Shown: in pieces, positions 19,456 to 27,989 of the stretch
Numbering within the stretch: position 1 is the stretch's first letter
Layout: each line of letters starts with the position of its first letter
Assembly (NCBI GenBank): GCA_020853575.1
Contig: JADYYP010000029.1
Coordinates: 41,197 to 105,196 of the forward strand
Source of the DNA: Planctomycetota bacterium
Lineage (GTDB): Bacteria > Planctomycetota > UBA1135 > GCA-002686595
DNA length: 64,000 nt
Direction of reading: 5' to 3'
The notes under the pieces: model-generated
Database searches by the model: none
Told to the model about the DNA's origin: nothing
Seen by the model: the letters and a program-made list of their open reading frames with translations, nothing else
Made by a program: the position numbers and the translations under genes

Positions 19456-20055
19456 TCATGGGCAGGGCCAGAGACTACAAGAGCGGGAACGTGGTGCTTG
19501 CGAGCGCGACGCACCGAAAGGCACTCCGAGCGAACCCGCCAAGGAGTTTGCACTCTCGACGAGACGGTCGCGAACACCGCTCCCAAGCTGGTTGCGGTCG
19601 GCCCTATCGAACTCCGCAACGAGACACTGTCTATCAACGTCGCTGAAGCGGTCCTCCGCCATTTGGAAAAGCACGCCGTCCTCTTTCGCAATGTGATCGC
19701 GCAGTAGCTCCACATATGCGCTCGCCGCACTTGCGAAACCAGCGGGGTCGACGGCCGCCAAGGCCTTGCGCAGCCGCGCTAGTTCTGATCTGCCTAGGTC
19801 GTGCTCGTTCAGCATGACCGCAATTGGGCCGACGTTTTCCGCCATGCCGCGGGCTTGCAGCATCGGGAACAGCAGGCCCTCCTCCTTTCCGTGGTGCAGT
19901 CGGTCCGCGAACATCGAAAGAAACTCCAGGACCGTGTTCCCACGTTCGAGGTCGAGGCCACGCCCGCTGCTCGCGGCGTGCGCCAGCTTCTCTAGGCACT
20001 CAAGCACCTGCTCGATGACGCGATGGTCGGCGGAGAGCATCTCAGTGGGGCGCAT
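19456..20055 (-). CDS. Hemerythrin-domain di-iron protein
   Basis: The protein has 199 residues from the ATG at 20055, which has a GGAG ribosome site 7 bases upstream. The hemerythrin ligand pattern is visible along a four-helix bundle: HRVIEQVLECL, FADRLHHGKEEGLLFPML, LNEHDLGRSELARL and LLRDHIAKEDGVLFQMAE. These supply the usual His and Glu/Asp ligands. Related single-domain proteins sense or buffer O2 or NO, or repair Fe-S clusters. It lacks the N-terminal DFCCxG segment of YtfE/RIC seen in the protein at 56892. An FNR/DNR-type box 77 bases upstream suggests control by the adjacent regulator. Confidence 0.85.
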   Translation of the reverse strand: MRPTEMLSADHRVIEQVLECLEKLAHAASSGRGLDLERGNTVLEFLSMFADRLHHGKEEGLLFPMLQARGMAENVGPIAVMLNEHDLGRSELARLRKALAAVDPAGFASAASAYVELLRDHIAKEDGVLFQMAEDRFSDVDRQCLVAEFDRADRNQLGSGVRDRLVESANSLAGSLGVPFGASRSQAPRSRSCSLWPCP

Positions 20056-20125
20056 GTGATTCTCCAAGTTGCCCTGTGGAGGGGAGAGCGAGGAGACACT
20101 CTCGATCCTCGCGCAGAGACGCGCC

Positions 20126-20139
20126 TTGACGGATATCAA
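20126..20139 (-). promoter_or_regulatory. FNR/DNR-type binding site upstream of the hemerythrin gene
   Basis: TTGAC-GGAT-ATCAA lies with its centre ~77 bases before the hemerythrin start and overlaps the stop codon of the regulator gene at 20136. The same motif occurs at 5553 and 9833. Confidence 0.7.
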
Positions 20140-20837
20140 GGTCCCGAGTCCTCCAGACGATCTGCGATACCCACTAGGACGCGCGAGTCGAGTACGACGA
20201 TCGAGCGTTGCCGATTCTCGATCACGCCCGCGTCCTGCCAGCGACGCAGAAGGCGCGAGAGTGTCTCCGGAGTGATCGCGAGATGCGCTGCCAAGTCCTT
20301 CTTGGTCATCGGCAGGTCGACTTCCAAGTGCTCGGCGCCTGGACTCGCCGGAAGTGCGAGAAGGTAGTGCGCCAGCCGCGCGGGCGCGCTCGCGATCGAG
20401 AGCTCTTCAACACGCTCGGCCATCCGGACGAGCCACATGCACAGCGAACCAATCATCGCCGTCGCCACTCCCGGCTCCCCGTGAACTAGAGACACGAACG
20501 CCTGTCCTCCAATCTCTAGCACCTTGGATGCAACGACTGCGCGCGCATGTGCGGGATACCGCCCCATCGAAAGTAGCGCGGGCTCCGCAAAGGACTGACC
20601 GTCGTGCACATGGTGAAGCACCTGTTCGTGGCCGTCGGCCGCGATTCGGTAGACGCGTATCCTGCCGCTGACGACGGCAAAGAACGAGTTCGCAGGCTGC
20701 CCCTCCGAGATCAACGCTTGGTCGATGTCGAGATCGCGCACTGTCGTCGCCTGTGCGATGCGCTCGACAAGTTTCCTCGAGAGTGGACGAAAGTGAGGCA
20801 AGCGCGTCAGGAAGAGCTGTCGTTCGGCAAGGTCCAT
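20136..20837 (-). CDS. Crp/FNR-family regulator, DNR/NnrR-like
   Basis: The protein has 233 residues from the ATG at 20837 (MDLAERQLFL), chosen by fit to family N-termini; ATGs at 20855 and 20894 are possible and none has a clear ribosome site. It has a cNMP-binding-like beta roll (ISEGQPANSFFAVVSGRIRVYR, then GQSFAEPALL) and a Crp-type winged helix with recognition helix KKDLAAHLAITPETLSRLLRRW. The E-x(2)-SR signature is that of FNR/DNR proteins that bind TTGAT-N4-ATCAA. The four N-terminal cysteines of FNR are absent, so it is more like heme- or NO-sensing DNR/NnrR. It likely controls the three matching boxes in this window. Confidence 0.85.
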   Translation of the reverse strand: MDLAERQLFLTRLPHFRPLSRKLVERIAQATTVRDLDIDQALISEGQPANSFFAVVSGRIRVYRIAADGHEQVLHHVHDGQSFAEPALLSMGRYPAHARAVVASKVLEIGGQAFVSLVHGEPGVATAMIGSLCMWLVRMAERVEELSIASAPARLAHYLLALPASPGAEHLEVDLPMTKKDLAAHLAITPETLSRLLRRWQDAGVIENRQRSIVVLDSRVLVGIADRLEDSGP

Positions 20838-21109
20838 CGGATAGCAGTCGATCATGCGCGCGGGGACGCCGCAACACGACCAGCTGCACAACACTGCGCC
20901 GATCGCACACTGACCTCGACATGCGCAGCCAGTTCAGGACTCGGCTCCGTCGGAATCCCAAGTGATGCGCCTCGCGGAGACGTGGCGCTCTGGCATCGAC
21001 CGGCATGGACTCAAGCTACCGTACCGCGAACGACGCGCCGGGCGAGCTTGATAGCTGGCACGACGTTGGGTTTGGAGCGAGGGTCGATCGTCGCGCTGGG
21101 CGGTCGACT

Positions 21110-21417
21110 TCAGCACGCAGCTCTGAGGAGCTGGTCGAGTACGCGCTGCTTGCGCGCCAAGAATTCGGCCTGGAAACGCTGACTCCAGCCGTGCGGCGAG
21201 AGCTTGGTGACGTCGCTCTCGTTGCCGATTCGCAGCAGCACGTCGCGCGTGTGCTCGCAGGAACTCCGGGTGCGCGGCGAACATGCGCTGCGTGTCCCAG
21301 CCGGTCCAGCGCCGCATCAGGCTGCCCACGCCGAGAACCAAGTGAGCGTGAGCGCTCGACCAGGAGGCGTCGATCGCCGCGGGCAAGTCGCACGTAGCGG
21401 ATCAGGGGGCGAGGCAT
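21110..21417 (-). pseudogene. Small frameshifted gene of unknown family
   Basis: Three minus-strand frames join into one plausible ~100-residue protein. MPRPLIRYVRLARG (start at 21417) is followed in a second frame by SSAHAHLVLGVGSLMRRW and WDTQRMFAAHPEFL. A third frame then reads TRDVLLRIGNESDVTKLSPH and QAEFLARKQRVLDQLLRAA, ending at a TGA at 21110-21112. Coding-like composition moves from frame to frame, with shifts needed near 21370 and 21250. The gene is either decayed or carries assembly errors. The rest of 20838-21686 shows nothing supportable. Confidence 0.5.
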
Positions 21418-21686
21418 TCAAGCGGGCGGGCCAGGTGTGGTGCGTGGACGGATTTTGCTCTCGTGCGGATGGCTGAGCCTGGTCCGCGGCCCAGGGGCGG
21501 ATCGTGTAGCGCGAGCCGGCGCGGCCACGCGCTCGCGCTGGGAATCCGGCGCGTCGAAGCTCGCAGCGGTTCACGCCCGAACCGAGCAGAGACACCAGGG
21601 CATGCTCCGCGCCGCCCGCGACCGGCGCCGCACCGTGCTGGGCGCCGGCGTGAAAAAATGGCTCGGGCTCCGTACTCTCAGGCGTC

Positions 21687-22307
21687 ATGGACGAATGGAA
21701 GCAGAGGATCGAGGAGTGGCATCAGCGGCTCGCCGAGTGGCAGCGCACGTTCGACGCGCGCTATGCGGAGCTCGCGCGCCGGCGCGCGGGGCTGTTCCGC
21801 AGCCTGTCCGATGGCGAGAAGGACGAGCTCCAGGCCCAGGCGCGACAGGCCGCCGGCGAGGAACTGGCGCGCGAGCTGTTCGCCTTCGTGTCCGAGCTCT
21901 GCGACGCCTACCGCGCCGAGCCCTTGCCGCAGCCGCGGGCCAAGGTGCGCGCGTGGATCGGCAACCAGCCGACGACTCTCAACGCGCTGCTGAGCTACGC
22001 GCATCAAGCGCTCGAGCTCGCGCGCGGCGCTGACGCGCAACGGATGCTCGAGCGCGGTCTCGCGGCGCTGTCGATCGTCGACGTGCGCACCGATTTCCTC
22101 GCGGTCCAAGCGCTGCTCGGACGCTACTGGATCGCGCTGCGCGGCCAAGGCCTCGACGCCTCCGCGGCCTTCGCGACGCTGGCCAAGCTCTCCAATCCGG
22201 GCATGGGTGGCGGCGGAGCGTGTCTGGGGCAAATCGTGCGCGAGTTCGGGAGCTCGGCCTACTTCCGCGAGCACGTGCGTCCGCAGTTGCCGCGCGCCAG
22301 CGCCTGA
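21687..22307 (+). CDS. Hypothetical protein with N-terminal coiled coil
   Basis: The 206-residue protein opens with a heptad-like segment (EEWHQRLAEWQRTFDARYAE). The remainder is helical, Ala/Leu-rich sequence with TPR-like stretches (LLSYAHQALELARGADAQRM). No signal peptide or membrane helix is visible. It converges with the thioredoxin gene that ends at 22323. The family was not recognised. Confidence 0.7.
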   Translation: MDEWKQRIEEWHQRLAEWQRTFDARYAELARRRAGLFRSLSDGEKDELQAQARQAAGEELARELFAFVSELCDAYRAEPLPQPRAKVRAWIGNQPTTLNALLSYAHQALELARGADAQRMLERGLAALSIVDVRTDFLAVQALLGRYWIALRGQGLDASAAFATLAKLSNPGMGGGGACLGQIVREFGSSAYFREHVRPQLPRASA

Positions 22308-22322
22308 ACGCGCGCGCGAGCG

Positions 22323-23336
22323 CTACTTGCCGTGCGGTTCCGCAGCGAGGATCGCGTCGAGCGTGGCCTCGCACAGATTCGCGGGGTTGTCGGACCAGCG
22401 CACCTTGCCTTCGCGGTCGATCAGCACCAGGTGCGGGATCGAGGCGACTTTGTAGGCCAATGAGGTCGCTCCGGCGTCCTGGAACACGGGGAAGGTGTAG
22501 CCGTGTTGCGCGACGTGCTTCTTGACCTGGTCCGCGCTCTGGCCCTGCTGATGATCGGTGACGCCGACGAACACCACGCCCTTGGGTGTGTAGCGCTTGA
22601 CCAAGTCGAGTAGGAAGGGCTGTTCCTTGGCGCAGTTGGTGCACCAGGTCGCCCAGAAGTAGAGCGCGACGACGTGGCCGCTCTGCAGCTCGAGCGGCGT
22701 GGGATCGCCGGAGATCCACTGCTCGGGAGCGTACGGCGGCGCGGGCTTGTCCAGCGTGCGCGCGATCTCGAGCGTCTTCTTGAGCGAATCGGCGCGCTGG
22801 GACTTGGGGAACTCGCGCAGGAAGCGCTCGAAGTCGGCCAGCGCCAGCCCGGTCTTCAGCAGGTGGCGGCGCGTGTTGGCGCGGTACTCCAGCGCCTTCT
22901 CGACGTAGGACGGATCGAAGGCCAGCTCCTCGAGCACGCGCGAGTACGCGAGCTCGGCCTCCGCCAGGCGCCCGCTGAACAGGAAGGTCGAGCCGCGCAT
23001 GTGGGCCGCGCGCGACGCGATCGGCTCCTTGGGATGCTCGGCGATCACGCGGTCGAACAGCGCCAGCCCCTTGGCGAAACGCGCCTCGGCCTCGGGCGTG
23101 TTGCGGCGCATCACCTGCGCCGATCGCGCGCCGGAGAACCAGCACACGCCGGCTTCGATCAGCGCCTGGGTGGCGCGCGTCGACTGCGGAAACTGCGCCG
23201 GAAAGGCCTCGAACGCGGCGGCGGCCTCGGGATAGGCGGCCTTGGAGCGCAGCGCGTTGGCGGCATCCCAGACCTGCTGTTCCGTGGCTTGGATGAAGGT
23301 GAGCGACGCCGCGAGGAGCAGGGAGAGGAGTTTCAC
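22323..23336 (-). CDS. Secreted TPR - TlpA-like thioredoxin protein
   Basis: The 337-residue protein has a signal peptide (MKLLSLLLAASLTFIQA). A TPR-type region covers ~20-200 (YPEAAAAFEAFPAQFPQS, RLAEAELAYSRVLEEL). The TlpA/ResA-like thioredoxin domain covers ~205-337 with active site W-C-T-N-C in YFWATWCTNC and the cis-Pro segment VASIPHLVLIDREG. It should act in the periplasm as a disulfide reductase or oxidant for exported partners. It is divergent from the rhomboid gene and stands alone as a transcription unit. Confidence 0.85.
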   Translation of the reverse strand: MKLLSLLLAASLTFIQATEQQVWDAANALRSKAAYPEAAAAFEAFPAQFPQSTRATQALIEAGVCWFSGARSAQVMRRNTPEAEARFAKGLALFDRVIAEHPKEPIASRAAHMRGSTFLFSGRLAEAELAYSRVLEELAFDPSYVEKALEYRANTRRHLLKTGLALADFERFLREFPKSQRADSLKKTLEIARTLDKPAPPYAPEQWISGDPTPLELQSGHVVALYFWATWCTNCAKEQPFLLDLVKRYTPKGVVFVGVTDHQQGQSADQVKKHVAQHGYTFPVFQDAGATSLAYKVASIPHLVLIDREGKVRWSDNPANLCEATLDAILAAEPHGK

Positions 23337-23443
23337 GTGGGAGCTTTCTGCCGAGTGAGCGACACTCTATCGGACGAACGGACCCGCGGGGATCTGGCGG
23401 CGGCGCTGGAGAATCGCCCTTCCGCGACTAAGACCTTGCCCCG

Positions 23444-24349
23444 ATGCCCCCCGCCGATTCCGAGCCCGTCGCCGTCGCGCGCACGCGGCGCCCGCGCACT
23501 GCCCAGGAGTACGCGTTGGTGCTCGCGGCCGTCGGCATCGAGTGCGAGCTCGACCAGATCGCCGACGAATACGTGGTGGCGGTCGAGGCCGGCGGAGCGG
23601 AGCGCGCGGCGCGCGAGATCGCGCTCTACGAAGAGGAGAACCGCGGCTGGCGTCCACCCGAGGAAATGCCGCTGGCCTTGAGCGAGAGCTGGGGCGCCGT
23701 GCTCGCCTGGGTGATGCTGCTGCTCGCCACGCAGACCTTGAGCGTCTCGCGCGCTTTCGGCCGCGATTGGTGGAGCCAGGGCGACGTCGACGCGGGCCTG
23801 GTCCAGCAGGGCGAGCTGTGGCGCACGATCACCGCGCTCGGGCTGCACGTCGACGCGCTGCACCTCTTGGGCAACGTGCTCTTCGGTTGCCTGTTCGTGG
23901 CCTTGGTGGTCGAGATGCTCGGGACCGGCCTGGGGCTGTTCGCGGTGATCGCTTCCGGCGGATTGGCCAACCTGGCCAACAGCTGGATCAACGAGCCGTC
24001 GTTCCGCGCCGTGGGCGCGTCGACCGCGGTGTTCGCGGCGCTCGGCCTGCTGGGCGGGCATCGCTGGCAGCAGCGCAAGCTCGTGCGTCGACTGCGGCGC
24101 TCGAGTTGGATCCCCATGGTCGCGACAGCCGTGTTGCTGGGTTACCTCGGATCGGGCTCGGGCCGCGAGCTCGGCGCGACGCGTGTCGACATCACCGGTC
24201 ACGTGCTCGGATTCGCCGTCGGCGCGCTGGTGGGCGGACTGCTCGCGCGCTACGCGCCGCGAACCCTCGCCGATCAGCGCTGGCAGCCGGGCTTCGTCGG
24301 TGCCGCGTTTGCGCTGTGGATCGGTGCGTGGTACTTGGCGTTGGCGTGA
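23444..24349 (+). CDS. Rhomboid-family intramembrane serine protease
   Basis: The 301-residue protein has a ~80-residue cytoplasmic N-terminus followed by six or seven membrane helices. The rhomboid signature is present: HLLGNVLFG in helix 2, catalytic S193 in VGASTAVFAALG and H253 in GHVLGFAVGALVG. These proteases cleave membrane-protein substrates within the bilayer. Its stop codon overlaps the GTG start of the next gene, so the two are translationally coupled. The substrate is unknown. Confidence 0.88.
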   Translation: MPPADSEPVAVARTRRPRTAQEYALVLAAVGIECELDQIADEYVVAVEAGGAERAAREIALYEEENRGWRPPEEMPLALSESWGAVLAWVMLLLATQTLSVSRAFGRDWWSQGDVDAGLVQQGELWRTITALGLHVDALHLLGNVLFGCLFVALVVEMLGTGLGLFAVIASGGLANLANSWINEPSFRAVGASTAVFAALGLLGGHRWQQRKLVRRLRRSSWIPMVATAVLLGYLGSGSGRELGATRVDITGHVLGFAVGALVGGLLARYAPRTLADQRWQPGFVGAAFALWIGAWYLALA

Positions 24350-25002
24350 ATTCCTGGCTGCCGAGCGAGCTCGAGGAACTGATCCGCCTGGGCGAGGGCC
24401 GCGGTGTCGAGTTCAAGCGCGGATTGCCGCGCGACGAGAAGACTGCGCGCACGCTGGCGGCCTTCGCCAACACGCGCGGAGGTGTGCTGCTGATCGGTGT
24501 CGGCGACCGCGGCGAGCTCCTCGGCGCACCCAAGCCGGCGCAGACCGTGCAACGCCTGCGCGCGATCGCCGCGCACGGGCTCGAGCCGGCCTTGGAGCTC
24601 GAGCTCGAGGTCGTCGAGCTCTCCGGCCTGCCGATCGTCGTGTGCAGCATCGGGGTCTCGCGCCAGCGCCCCCACACCGTGGTGCGCGCCGATGGCAGCA
24701 GCGAGACCGTCGTGCGCGCAGGTTCGTCGAATCGCGCGGCCGATGGCGCGACTTTGCGCGCGTTGCGCGAGCAGCGAACCCACAAGCGCTCGATGAGCGA
24801 GCTCGAGCAGCGCGTGCTGGAGTGGGTGCGGCGCGAATGCGGCGATGGCGCGGCCTGCAACAGCCCGGCGACGGTCGAGCGCTTTTGTCGCGCGCAGAAC
24901 ATCGGACGGCAGCGCGCGCGCCGCGCGTTCATCGAGCTCGAACGCCACGGTGATCTGGTCGGACACGGCACGCCCTCGCGGCGCACCTACTCGGTCCGCT
25001 GA
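24346..25002 (+). CDS. AlbA_2/Schlafen-type DNA-binding domain protein
   Basis: The 218-residue protein starts at a GTG at 24346 that overlaps the rhomboid stop (GTGA), a typical coupled start. Residues ~10-130 match the AlbA_2 (divergent AAA-4/Schlafen) domain: EGRGVEFKRGL, ARTLAAFANTRGGVLLIGV and the later VRAGSSNRAADGATL. The C-terminus is a winged-helix-like region (CNSPATVERFCRAQNIGRQ). Such proteins are putative nucleic-acid-binding regulators. Function here is unknown; it lacks a Walker motif. Confidence 0.8.
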   Translation: MNSWLPSELEELIRLGEGRGVEFKRGLPRDEKTARTLAAFANTRGGVLLIGVGDRGELLGAPKPAQTVQRLRAIAAHGLEPALELELEVVELSGLPIVVCSIGVSRQRPHTVVRADGSSETVVRAGSSNRAADGATLRALREQRTHKRSMSELEQRVLEWVRRECGDGAACNSPATVERFCRAQNIGRQRARRAFIELERHGDLVGHGTPSRRTYSVR

Positions 25003-25077
25003 GCTGGCGCTCAGCGCTCGTCCGCGACGCGCCGCCTGCCTCGCGCAATCGCGCCCACGCCTGCGTACGATGAGCGC

Positions 25078-25911
25078 ATGCTCCGCCAAGCCGCTTGGGT
25101 TTTCGTCGCCGCGTTCCTCGGACTCTCGCAGCAGCCCGCCACGCAGGACTTTGGTCCGCGCATCCGTGCGGCCGCCAGCGACTCCTCGCTCGTCGTGCCG
25201 CTGATCATCGACGTCAGCGACGCTCTGCCGAAGATCGATGGTGCGTCGGGGCAACGCTTGGCCGACGAGCTCGAGTCGTACCTGCGCCAGGTGTACTTCT
25301 CCCCCAGCGCGTTTCCCGGCGCGGAGCGCCTCGGGCTCGTCGCGCACCAGGTCAAGGCGGGCGAGTTGCCGGGCGCGATCGCCAAGCAACACCGCATCGG
25401 TGCCGGGATGCTCAAGTACCTCAACCAAGGCTACGACGAGCGCCGCATCAACGCCGGCGCGAAGCTGCGCGTGCTCGATCTCGCCAACAACTCGCTGCAG
25501 TTGATCGTCGACACGGCGCGCTATCGCTTGTCGGCCTGGTACCAGACGCCAGAGGGCAAGTTCGCGCTCGCGATGTACGTCCCGGTCGGGCTGGGCGCGG
25601 CGGAGTCGCCGACACCGACGGGCACGACCAAGATCGTCGACCGCGTGCGCGAACCGGCTTGGACCGACCCCAAGACGCACCAGGTGTTCCCCCACGGCGA
25701 CCCGGGCAACGTGCTCGGCGGATATTGGATCAAGCTCGACTCCGCCGGCATCGATCGCCAGGGCATCGGCCTGCACGGCTATACCGGCGCACCGTCCGCG
25801 GACTGGTTGTCCAAGGGCTCGTCCAACGGCTGCGTGCGCATGCTGCAGCCGGACATCGATCGGGTGTTCGAGCTGGCGCTCGAGGGCACCAAGGTGGTCC
25901 TGACGCGCTGA
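25078..25911 (+). CDS. L,D-transpeptidase (YkuD family), LysM-like region
   Basis: The 277-residue exported protein contains a LysM-like stretch (HQVKAGELPGAIAKQHRIG, then LKYLNQG) and a C-terminal YkuD catalytic domain. The catalytic His is H233 in GLHGYTG and the nucleophile is C252 in SKGSSNGCVRM. It should form 3-3 cross-links in peptidoglycan or attach proteins to it. Its presence fits the view that planctomycetes retain peptidoglycan. It is a single-gene unit. Confidence 0.9.
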   Translation: MLRQAAWVFVAAFLGLSQQPATQDFGPRIRAAASDSSLVVPLIIDVSDALPKIDGASGQRLADELESYLRQVYFSPSAFPGAERLGLVAHQVKAGELPGAIAKQHRIGAGMLKYLNQGYDERRINAGAKLRVLDLANNSLQLIVDTARYRLSAWYQTPEGKFALAMYVPVGLGAAESPTPTGTTKIVDRVREPAWTDPKTHQVFPHGDPGNVLGGYWIKLDSAGIDRQGIGLHGYTGAPSADWLSKGSSNGCVRMLQPDIDRVFELALEGTKVVLTR

Positions 25912-26016
25912 ACTCTTTTTCTTCCTCGAGCGTCGGATCGCGGATCCGTCGAACGTCCTCGGGCCAGCCTTGCGCGGGAGAGGGTCCCGCGCGGCCCAGC
26001 GGTTCAGGAGCTTCGA

Positions 26017-26370
26017 ATGTCCACGTTCATGTTGGTGTTGCAGGACGACCCCAAGGCCTTCGCGAGTGACATCTCGCCGGCCGAGATCCAAGCGATCGTC
26101 GCGCAGTACAAGGCTTGGGGCGAGCGGCTCGCCGCGCAGGGTCGCATGCGCGGCGGAGAGAAACTGAAGGACGAGGGCGGCAGGCAGCTCTCGAAGTCTC
26201 GCGGGCAAGTGCGCGTCGTCGACGGCCCCTTCGCCGAGGCCAAGGAGGTCTTCGGCGGCTACTTCCTGATCAGCGCCGACAGCTACGAGCAGGCCGTCGA
26301 GCTGTGTCGTGACCACCCGCACCTCGACTACGGCTTGCGCATCGACATCCGCCAGGTGGACGAGGTGTGA
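26017..26370 (+). CDS. YCII/DGPF-domain protein
   Basis: The 117-residue protein has the hallmark VVDGPFAEAKEVFGGYFLI of the DGPF (YCII-related) family. The molecular activity of the family is not established. Its stop overlaps the GTG start of the ECF sigma factor gene, the standard arrangement for ECF42 loci, so it is probably part of the same regulatory module. Confidence 0.9.
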   Translation: MSTFMLVLQDDPKAFASDISPAEIQAIVAQYKAWGERLAAQGRMRGGEKLKDEGGRQLSKSRGQVRVVDGPFAEAKEVFGGYFLISADSYEQAVELCRDHPHLDYGLRIDIRQVDEV

Positions 26371-27605
26371 GCGACTCTTTGGACGTCGGGCCGCTGGTCG
26401 AGGGCCTGTTTCGCCACAGCTACGGGCGCATGCTCGCCGCGCTGACCCGCGTGCTGGGGTTCGAGCATCTCGAGCGCGCCGAAGACGTGGTGCAGGACGC
26501 GCTGCTGCGAGCCTTGAGGCACTGGCGCGTCCACGGCGTGCCCGACGATCCGCAGGCGTGGCTGGTGCGGGCGGCGCGCAACGCCGCGATCGACGAAGCT
26601 CGACGAGACACCAATCTGCGCGACAACGCGGAGCGCATCCGGGCTTGGTCGGAGGGTGCGCTCGAGCGCAGCGCGGCGCCCGCGGCCGATGACACGCTCG
26701 CGCTGATGTTCGCGTGCTGCCAGCCCAGCCTCGCTCCCGATGCACGCACGGCGCTGACCCTGAAATGCGTGTGCGGCTTCAGCGTCGCCGAGATCGCACG
26801 CGCGTTCCTCGCCGACGAGGCCACCATCACGCAGCGCATCACGCGCGCCAAGGCGAAGCTGCGCGAGGTCGCGGTCGAGGTGCGCGTGCCCGAGGGCCAA
26901 GAGCTCGAGCAGCGGATCGAGTCCGTGCTCGAAGTGCTGTACCTGGTCGGCAACGAGGGCTTGCTCGCCCACCAGGGCGCGGAGTTGGTGCGCGTGGAGT
27001 TGGTGCACGAAGCGCTGCGCTTGGCGCTTCAGCTCGCGGCGCTGCCCACCACCGAGCGCCCCCAGGTGCACGCGCTGAGCGCCTTGCTCGCGCTGCAGGC
27101 CGCGCGGCTCCCGGCGCGCTCGGACGAAGCGGGCAACCTGCTGGTGCTCGAGGACCAGGATCGTTCGCTGTGGGACCGAAGGCTGCTGGCGCTCGGCTTT
27201 CGGCACCTCGCGCTCGCGGCTCGCGGGGACCAGTGGAGCGAGTTGCACATCGAGGCAGGGATTGCCGCGCAACATGCGGCGGCGCCGACCTGGGCTGCCA
27301 CGGACTGGCCGGCGATCCTCGCGCTCTACGATCAGTTGCTCGAGCGCAGGCCTTCACCCGTGGTCGCGCTCAACCGTGCCGTCGCGTTGGCGATGGTCGA
27401 AGGCCCCCAATTCGCGCTGGACGCGGTCGAAGCGCTCGCGGTCCACCCGGCGCTCGCGCGCTCACTGCTCCTGCCGGCGCTCCAAGGCGAGCTGTACCGG
27501 AGAGTGGGAGATCGTTCGCGGGCGAACGCCTGCTACGACCGCGCGCTGTCGATGCCTTGTTCCGTGCCTCAGCGGCTCTTCTTCGAGCGCCGACGCACGC
27601 AGTGA
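26367..27605 (+). CDS. ECF42-type RNA polymerase sigma factor with TPR-like extension
   Basis: The 412-residue protein starts at a GTG overlapping the preceding stop. Sigma region 2 (HLERAEDVVQDALLRALRHW) and region 4 (CGFSVAEIARAFLADEATITQRITRAKAKL) occupy the first ~170 residues. A ~230-residue C-terminal extension (DUF6596/SnoaL-free, TPR-like LYDQLLERRPSPVVALNRAVAL) follows, as in ECF42 factors. This group has no dedicated anti-sigma factor and is linked with DGPF proteins, as here. The signal and target promoters are unknown. Confidence 0.9.
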   Translation: MSDSLDVGPLVEGLFRHSYGRMLAALTRVLGFEHLERAEDVVQDALLRALRHWRVHGVPDDPQAWLVRAARNAAIDEARRDTNLRDNAERIRAWSEGALERSAAPAADDTLALMFACCQPSLAPDARTALTLKCVCGFSVAEIARAFLADEATITQRITRAKAKLREVAVEVRVPEGQELEQRIESVLEVLYLVGNEGLLAHQGAELVRVELVHEALRLALQLAALPTTERPQVHALSALLALQAARLPARSDEAGNLLVLEDQDRSLWDRRLLALGFRHLALAARGDQWSELHIEAGIAAQHAAAPTWAATDWPAILALYDQLLERRPSPVVALNRAVALAMVEGPQFALDAVEALAVHPALARSLLLPALQGELYRRVGDRSRANACYDRALSMPCSVPQRLFFERRRTQ

Positions 27606-27767
27606 TGATCTGAGACGCGGTCAGGCGCGCGGGCCGATCCGCGGACTCGCGCGAGCAGCAGCGAGTCGGGAGACAGCGGAGTCGGACGAAAGCACCGTCG
27701 GTGCAGTGGATCGAGACAATCCGCCGCAGCTCGCCGCGTGGCGACCTCACGCGGTGAGTTGCCGGAC

Positions 27768-27791
27768 TGACCTTCCGGGATTTCTCGGACA
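27768..27791 (+). repeat. IS3 terminal inverted repeat (right end)
   Basis: Begins TGACCTTCC and ends CTCGGACA. It aligns with the complement of 29176-29200 with a few mismatches and one gap. The GAC target duplication lies immediately outside. Confidence 0.8.
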
Positions 27792-27843
27792 CCGGAGTTG
27801 AGTAGGTAGGACGAAGACGAAGTGTGCAGAGGGGATGGGGTTT

Positions 27844-27942
27844 GGGGAAGGGTTCACCCTTCCCCTTCTTCGGGGGAGCCGCGCGAAGCCAGCCGTGAGC
27901 TGGCTGAAGCGTAGCGCGGCGCTCCGGGGGCAGAGCCCCCGG
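27844..27942. other. Three consecutive GC-rich hairpins in the IS3 tail
   Basis: Perfect inverted repeats occur at 27844-27865 (GGGGAAGGG-TTCA-CCCTTCCCC), 27887-27905 (AGCCAGC-CGTGA-GCTGGCT) and 27924-27942 (CCGGGGGC-AGA-GCCCCCGG). They lie between orfB and the terminal repeat. They may stop read-through transcription into the element, or be an older repeat captured by it. Confidence 0.6.
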
Positions 27943-27989
27943 GAGGTGGGGTCCAGGGGAGGAGACCGGTAACTTGTGGAGAGGTTCCA

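Noticed and set aside
27961..27982. Right end of the IS3 element immediately after orfB
   Set aside because: Only about half of the positions match the left repeat, whereas 27768-27791 matches much better and has a GAC target duplication outside it.
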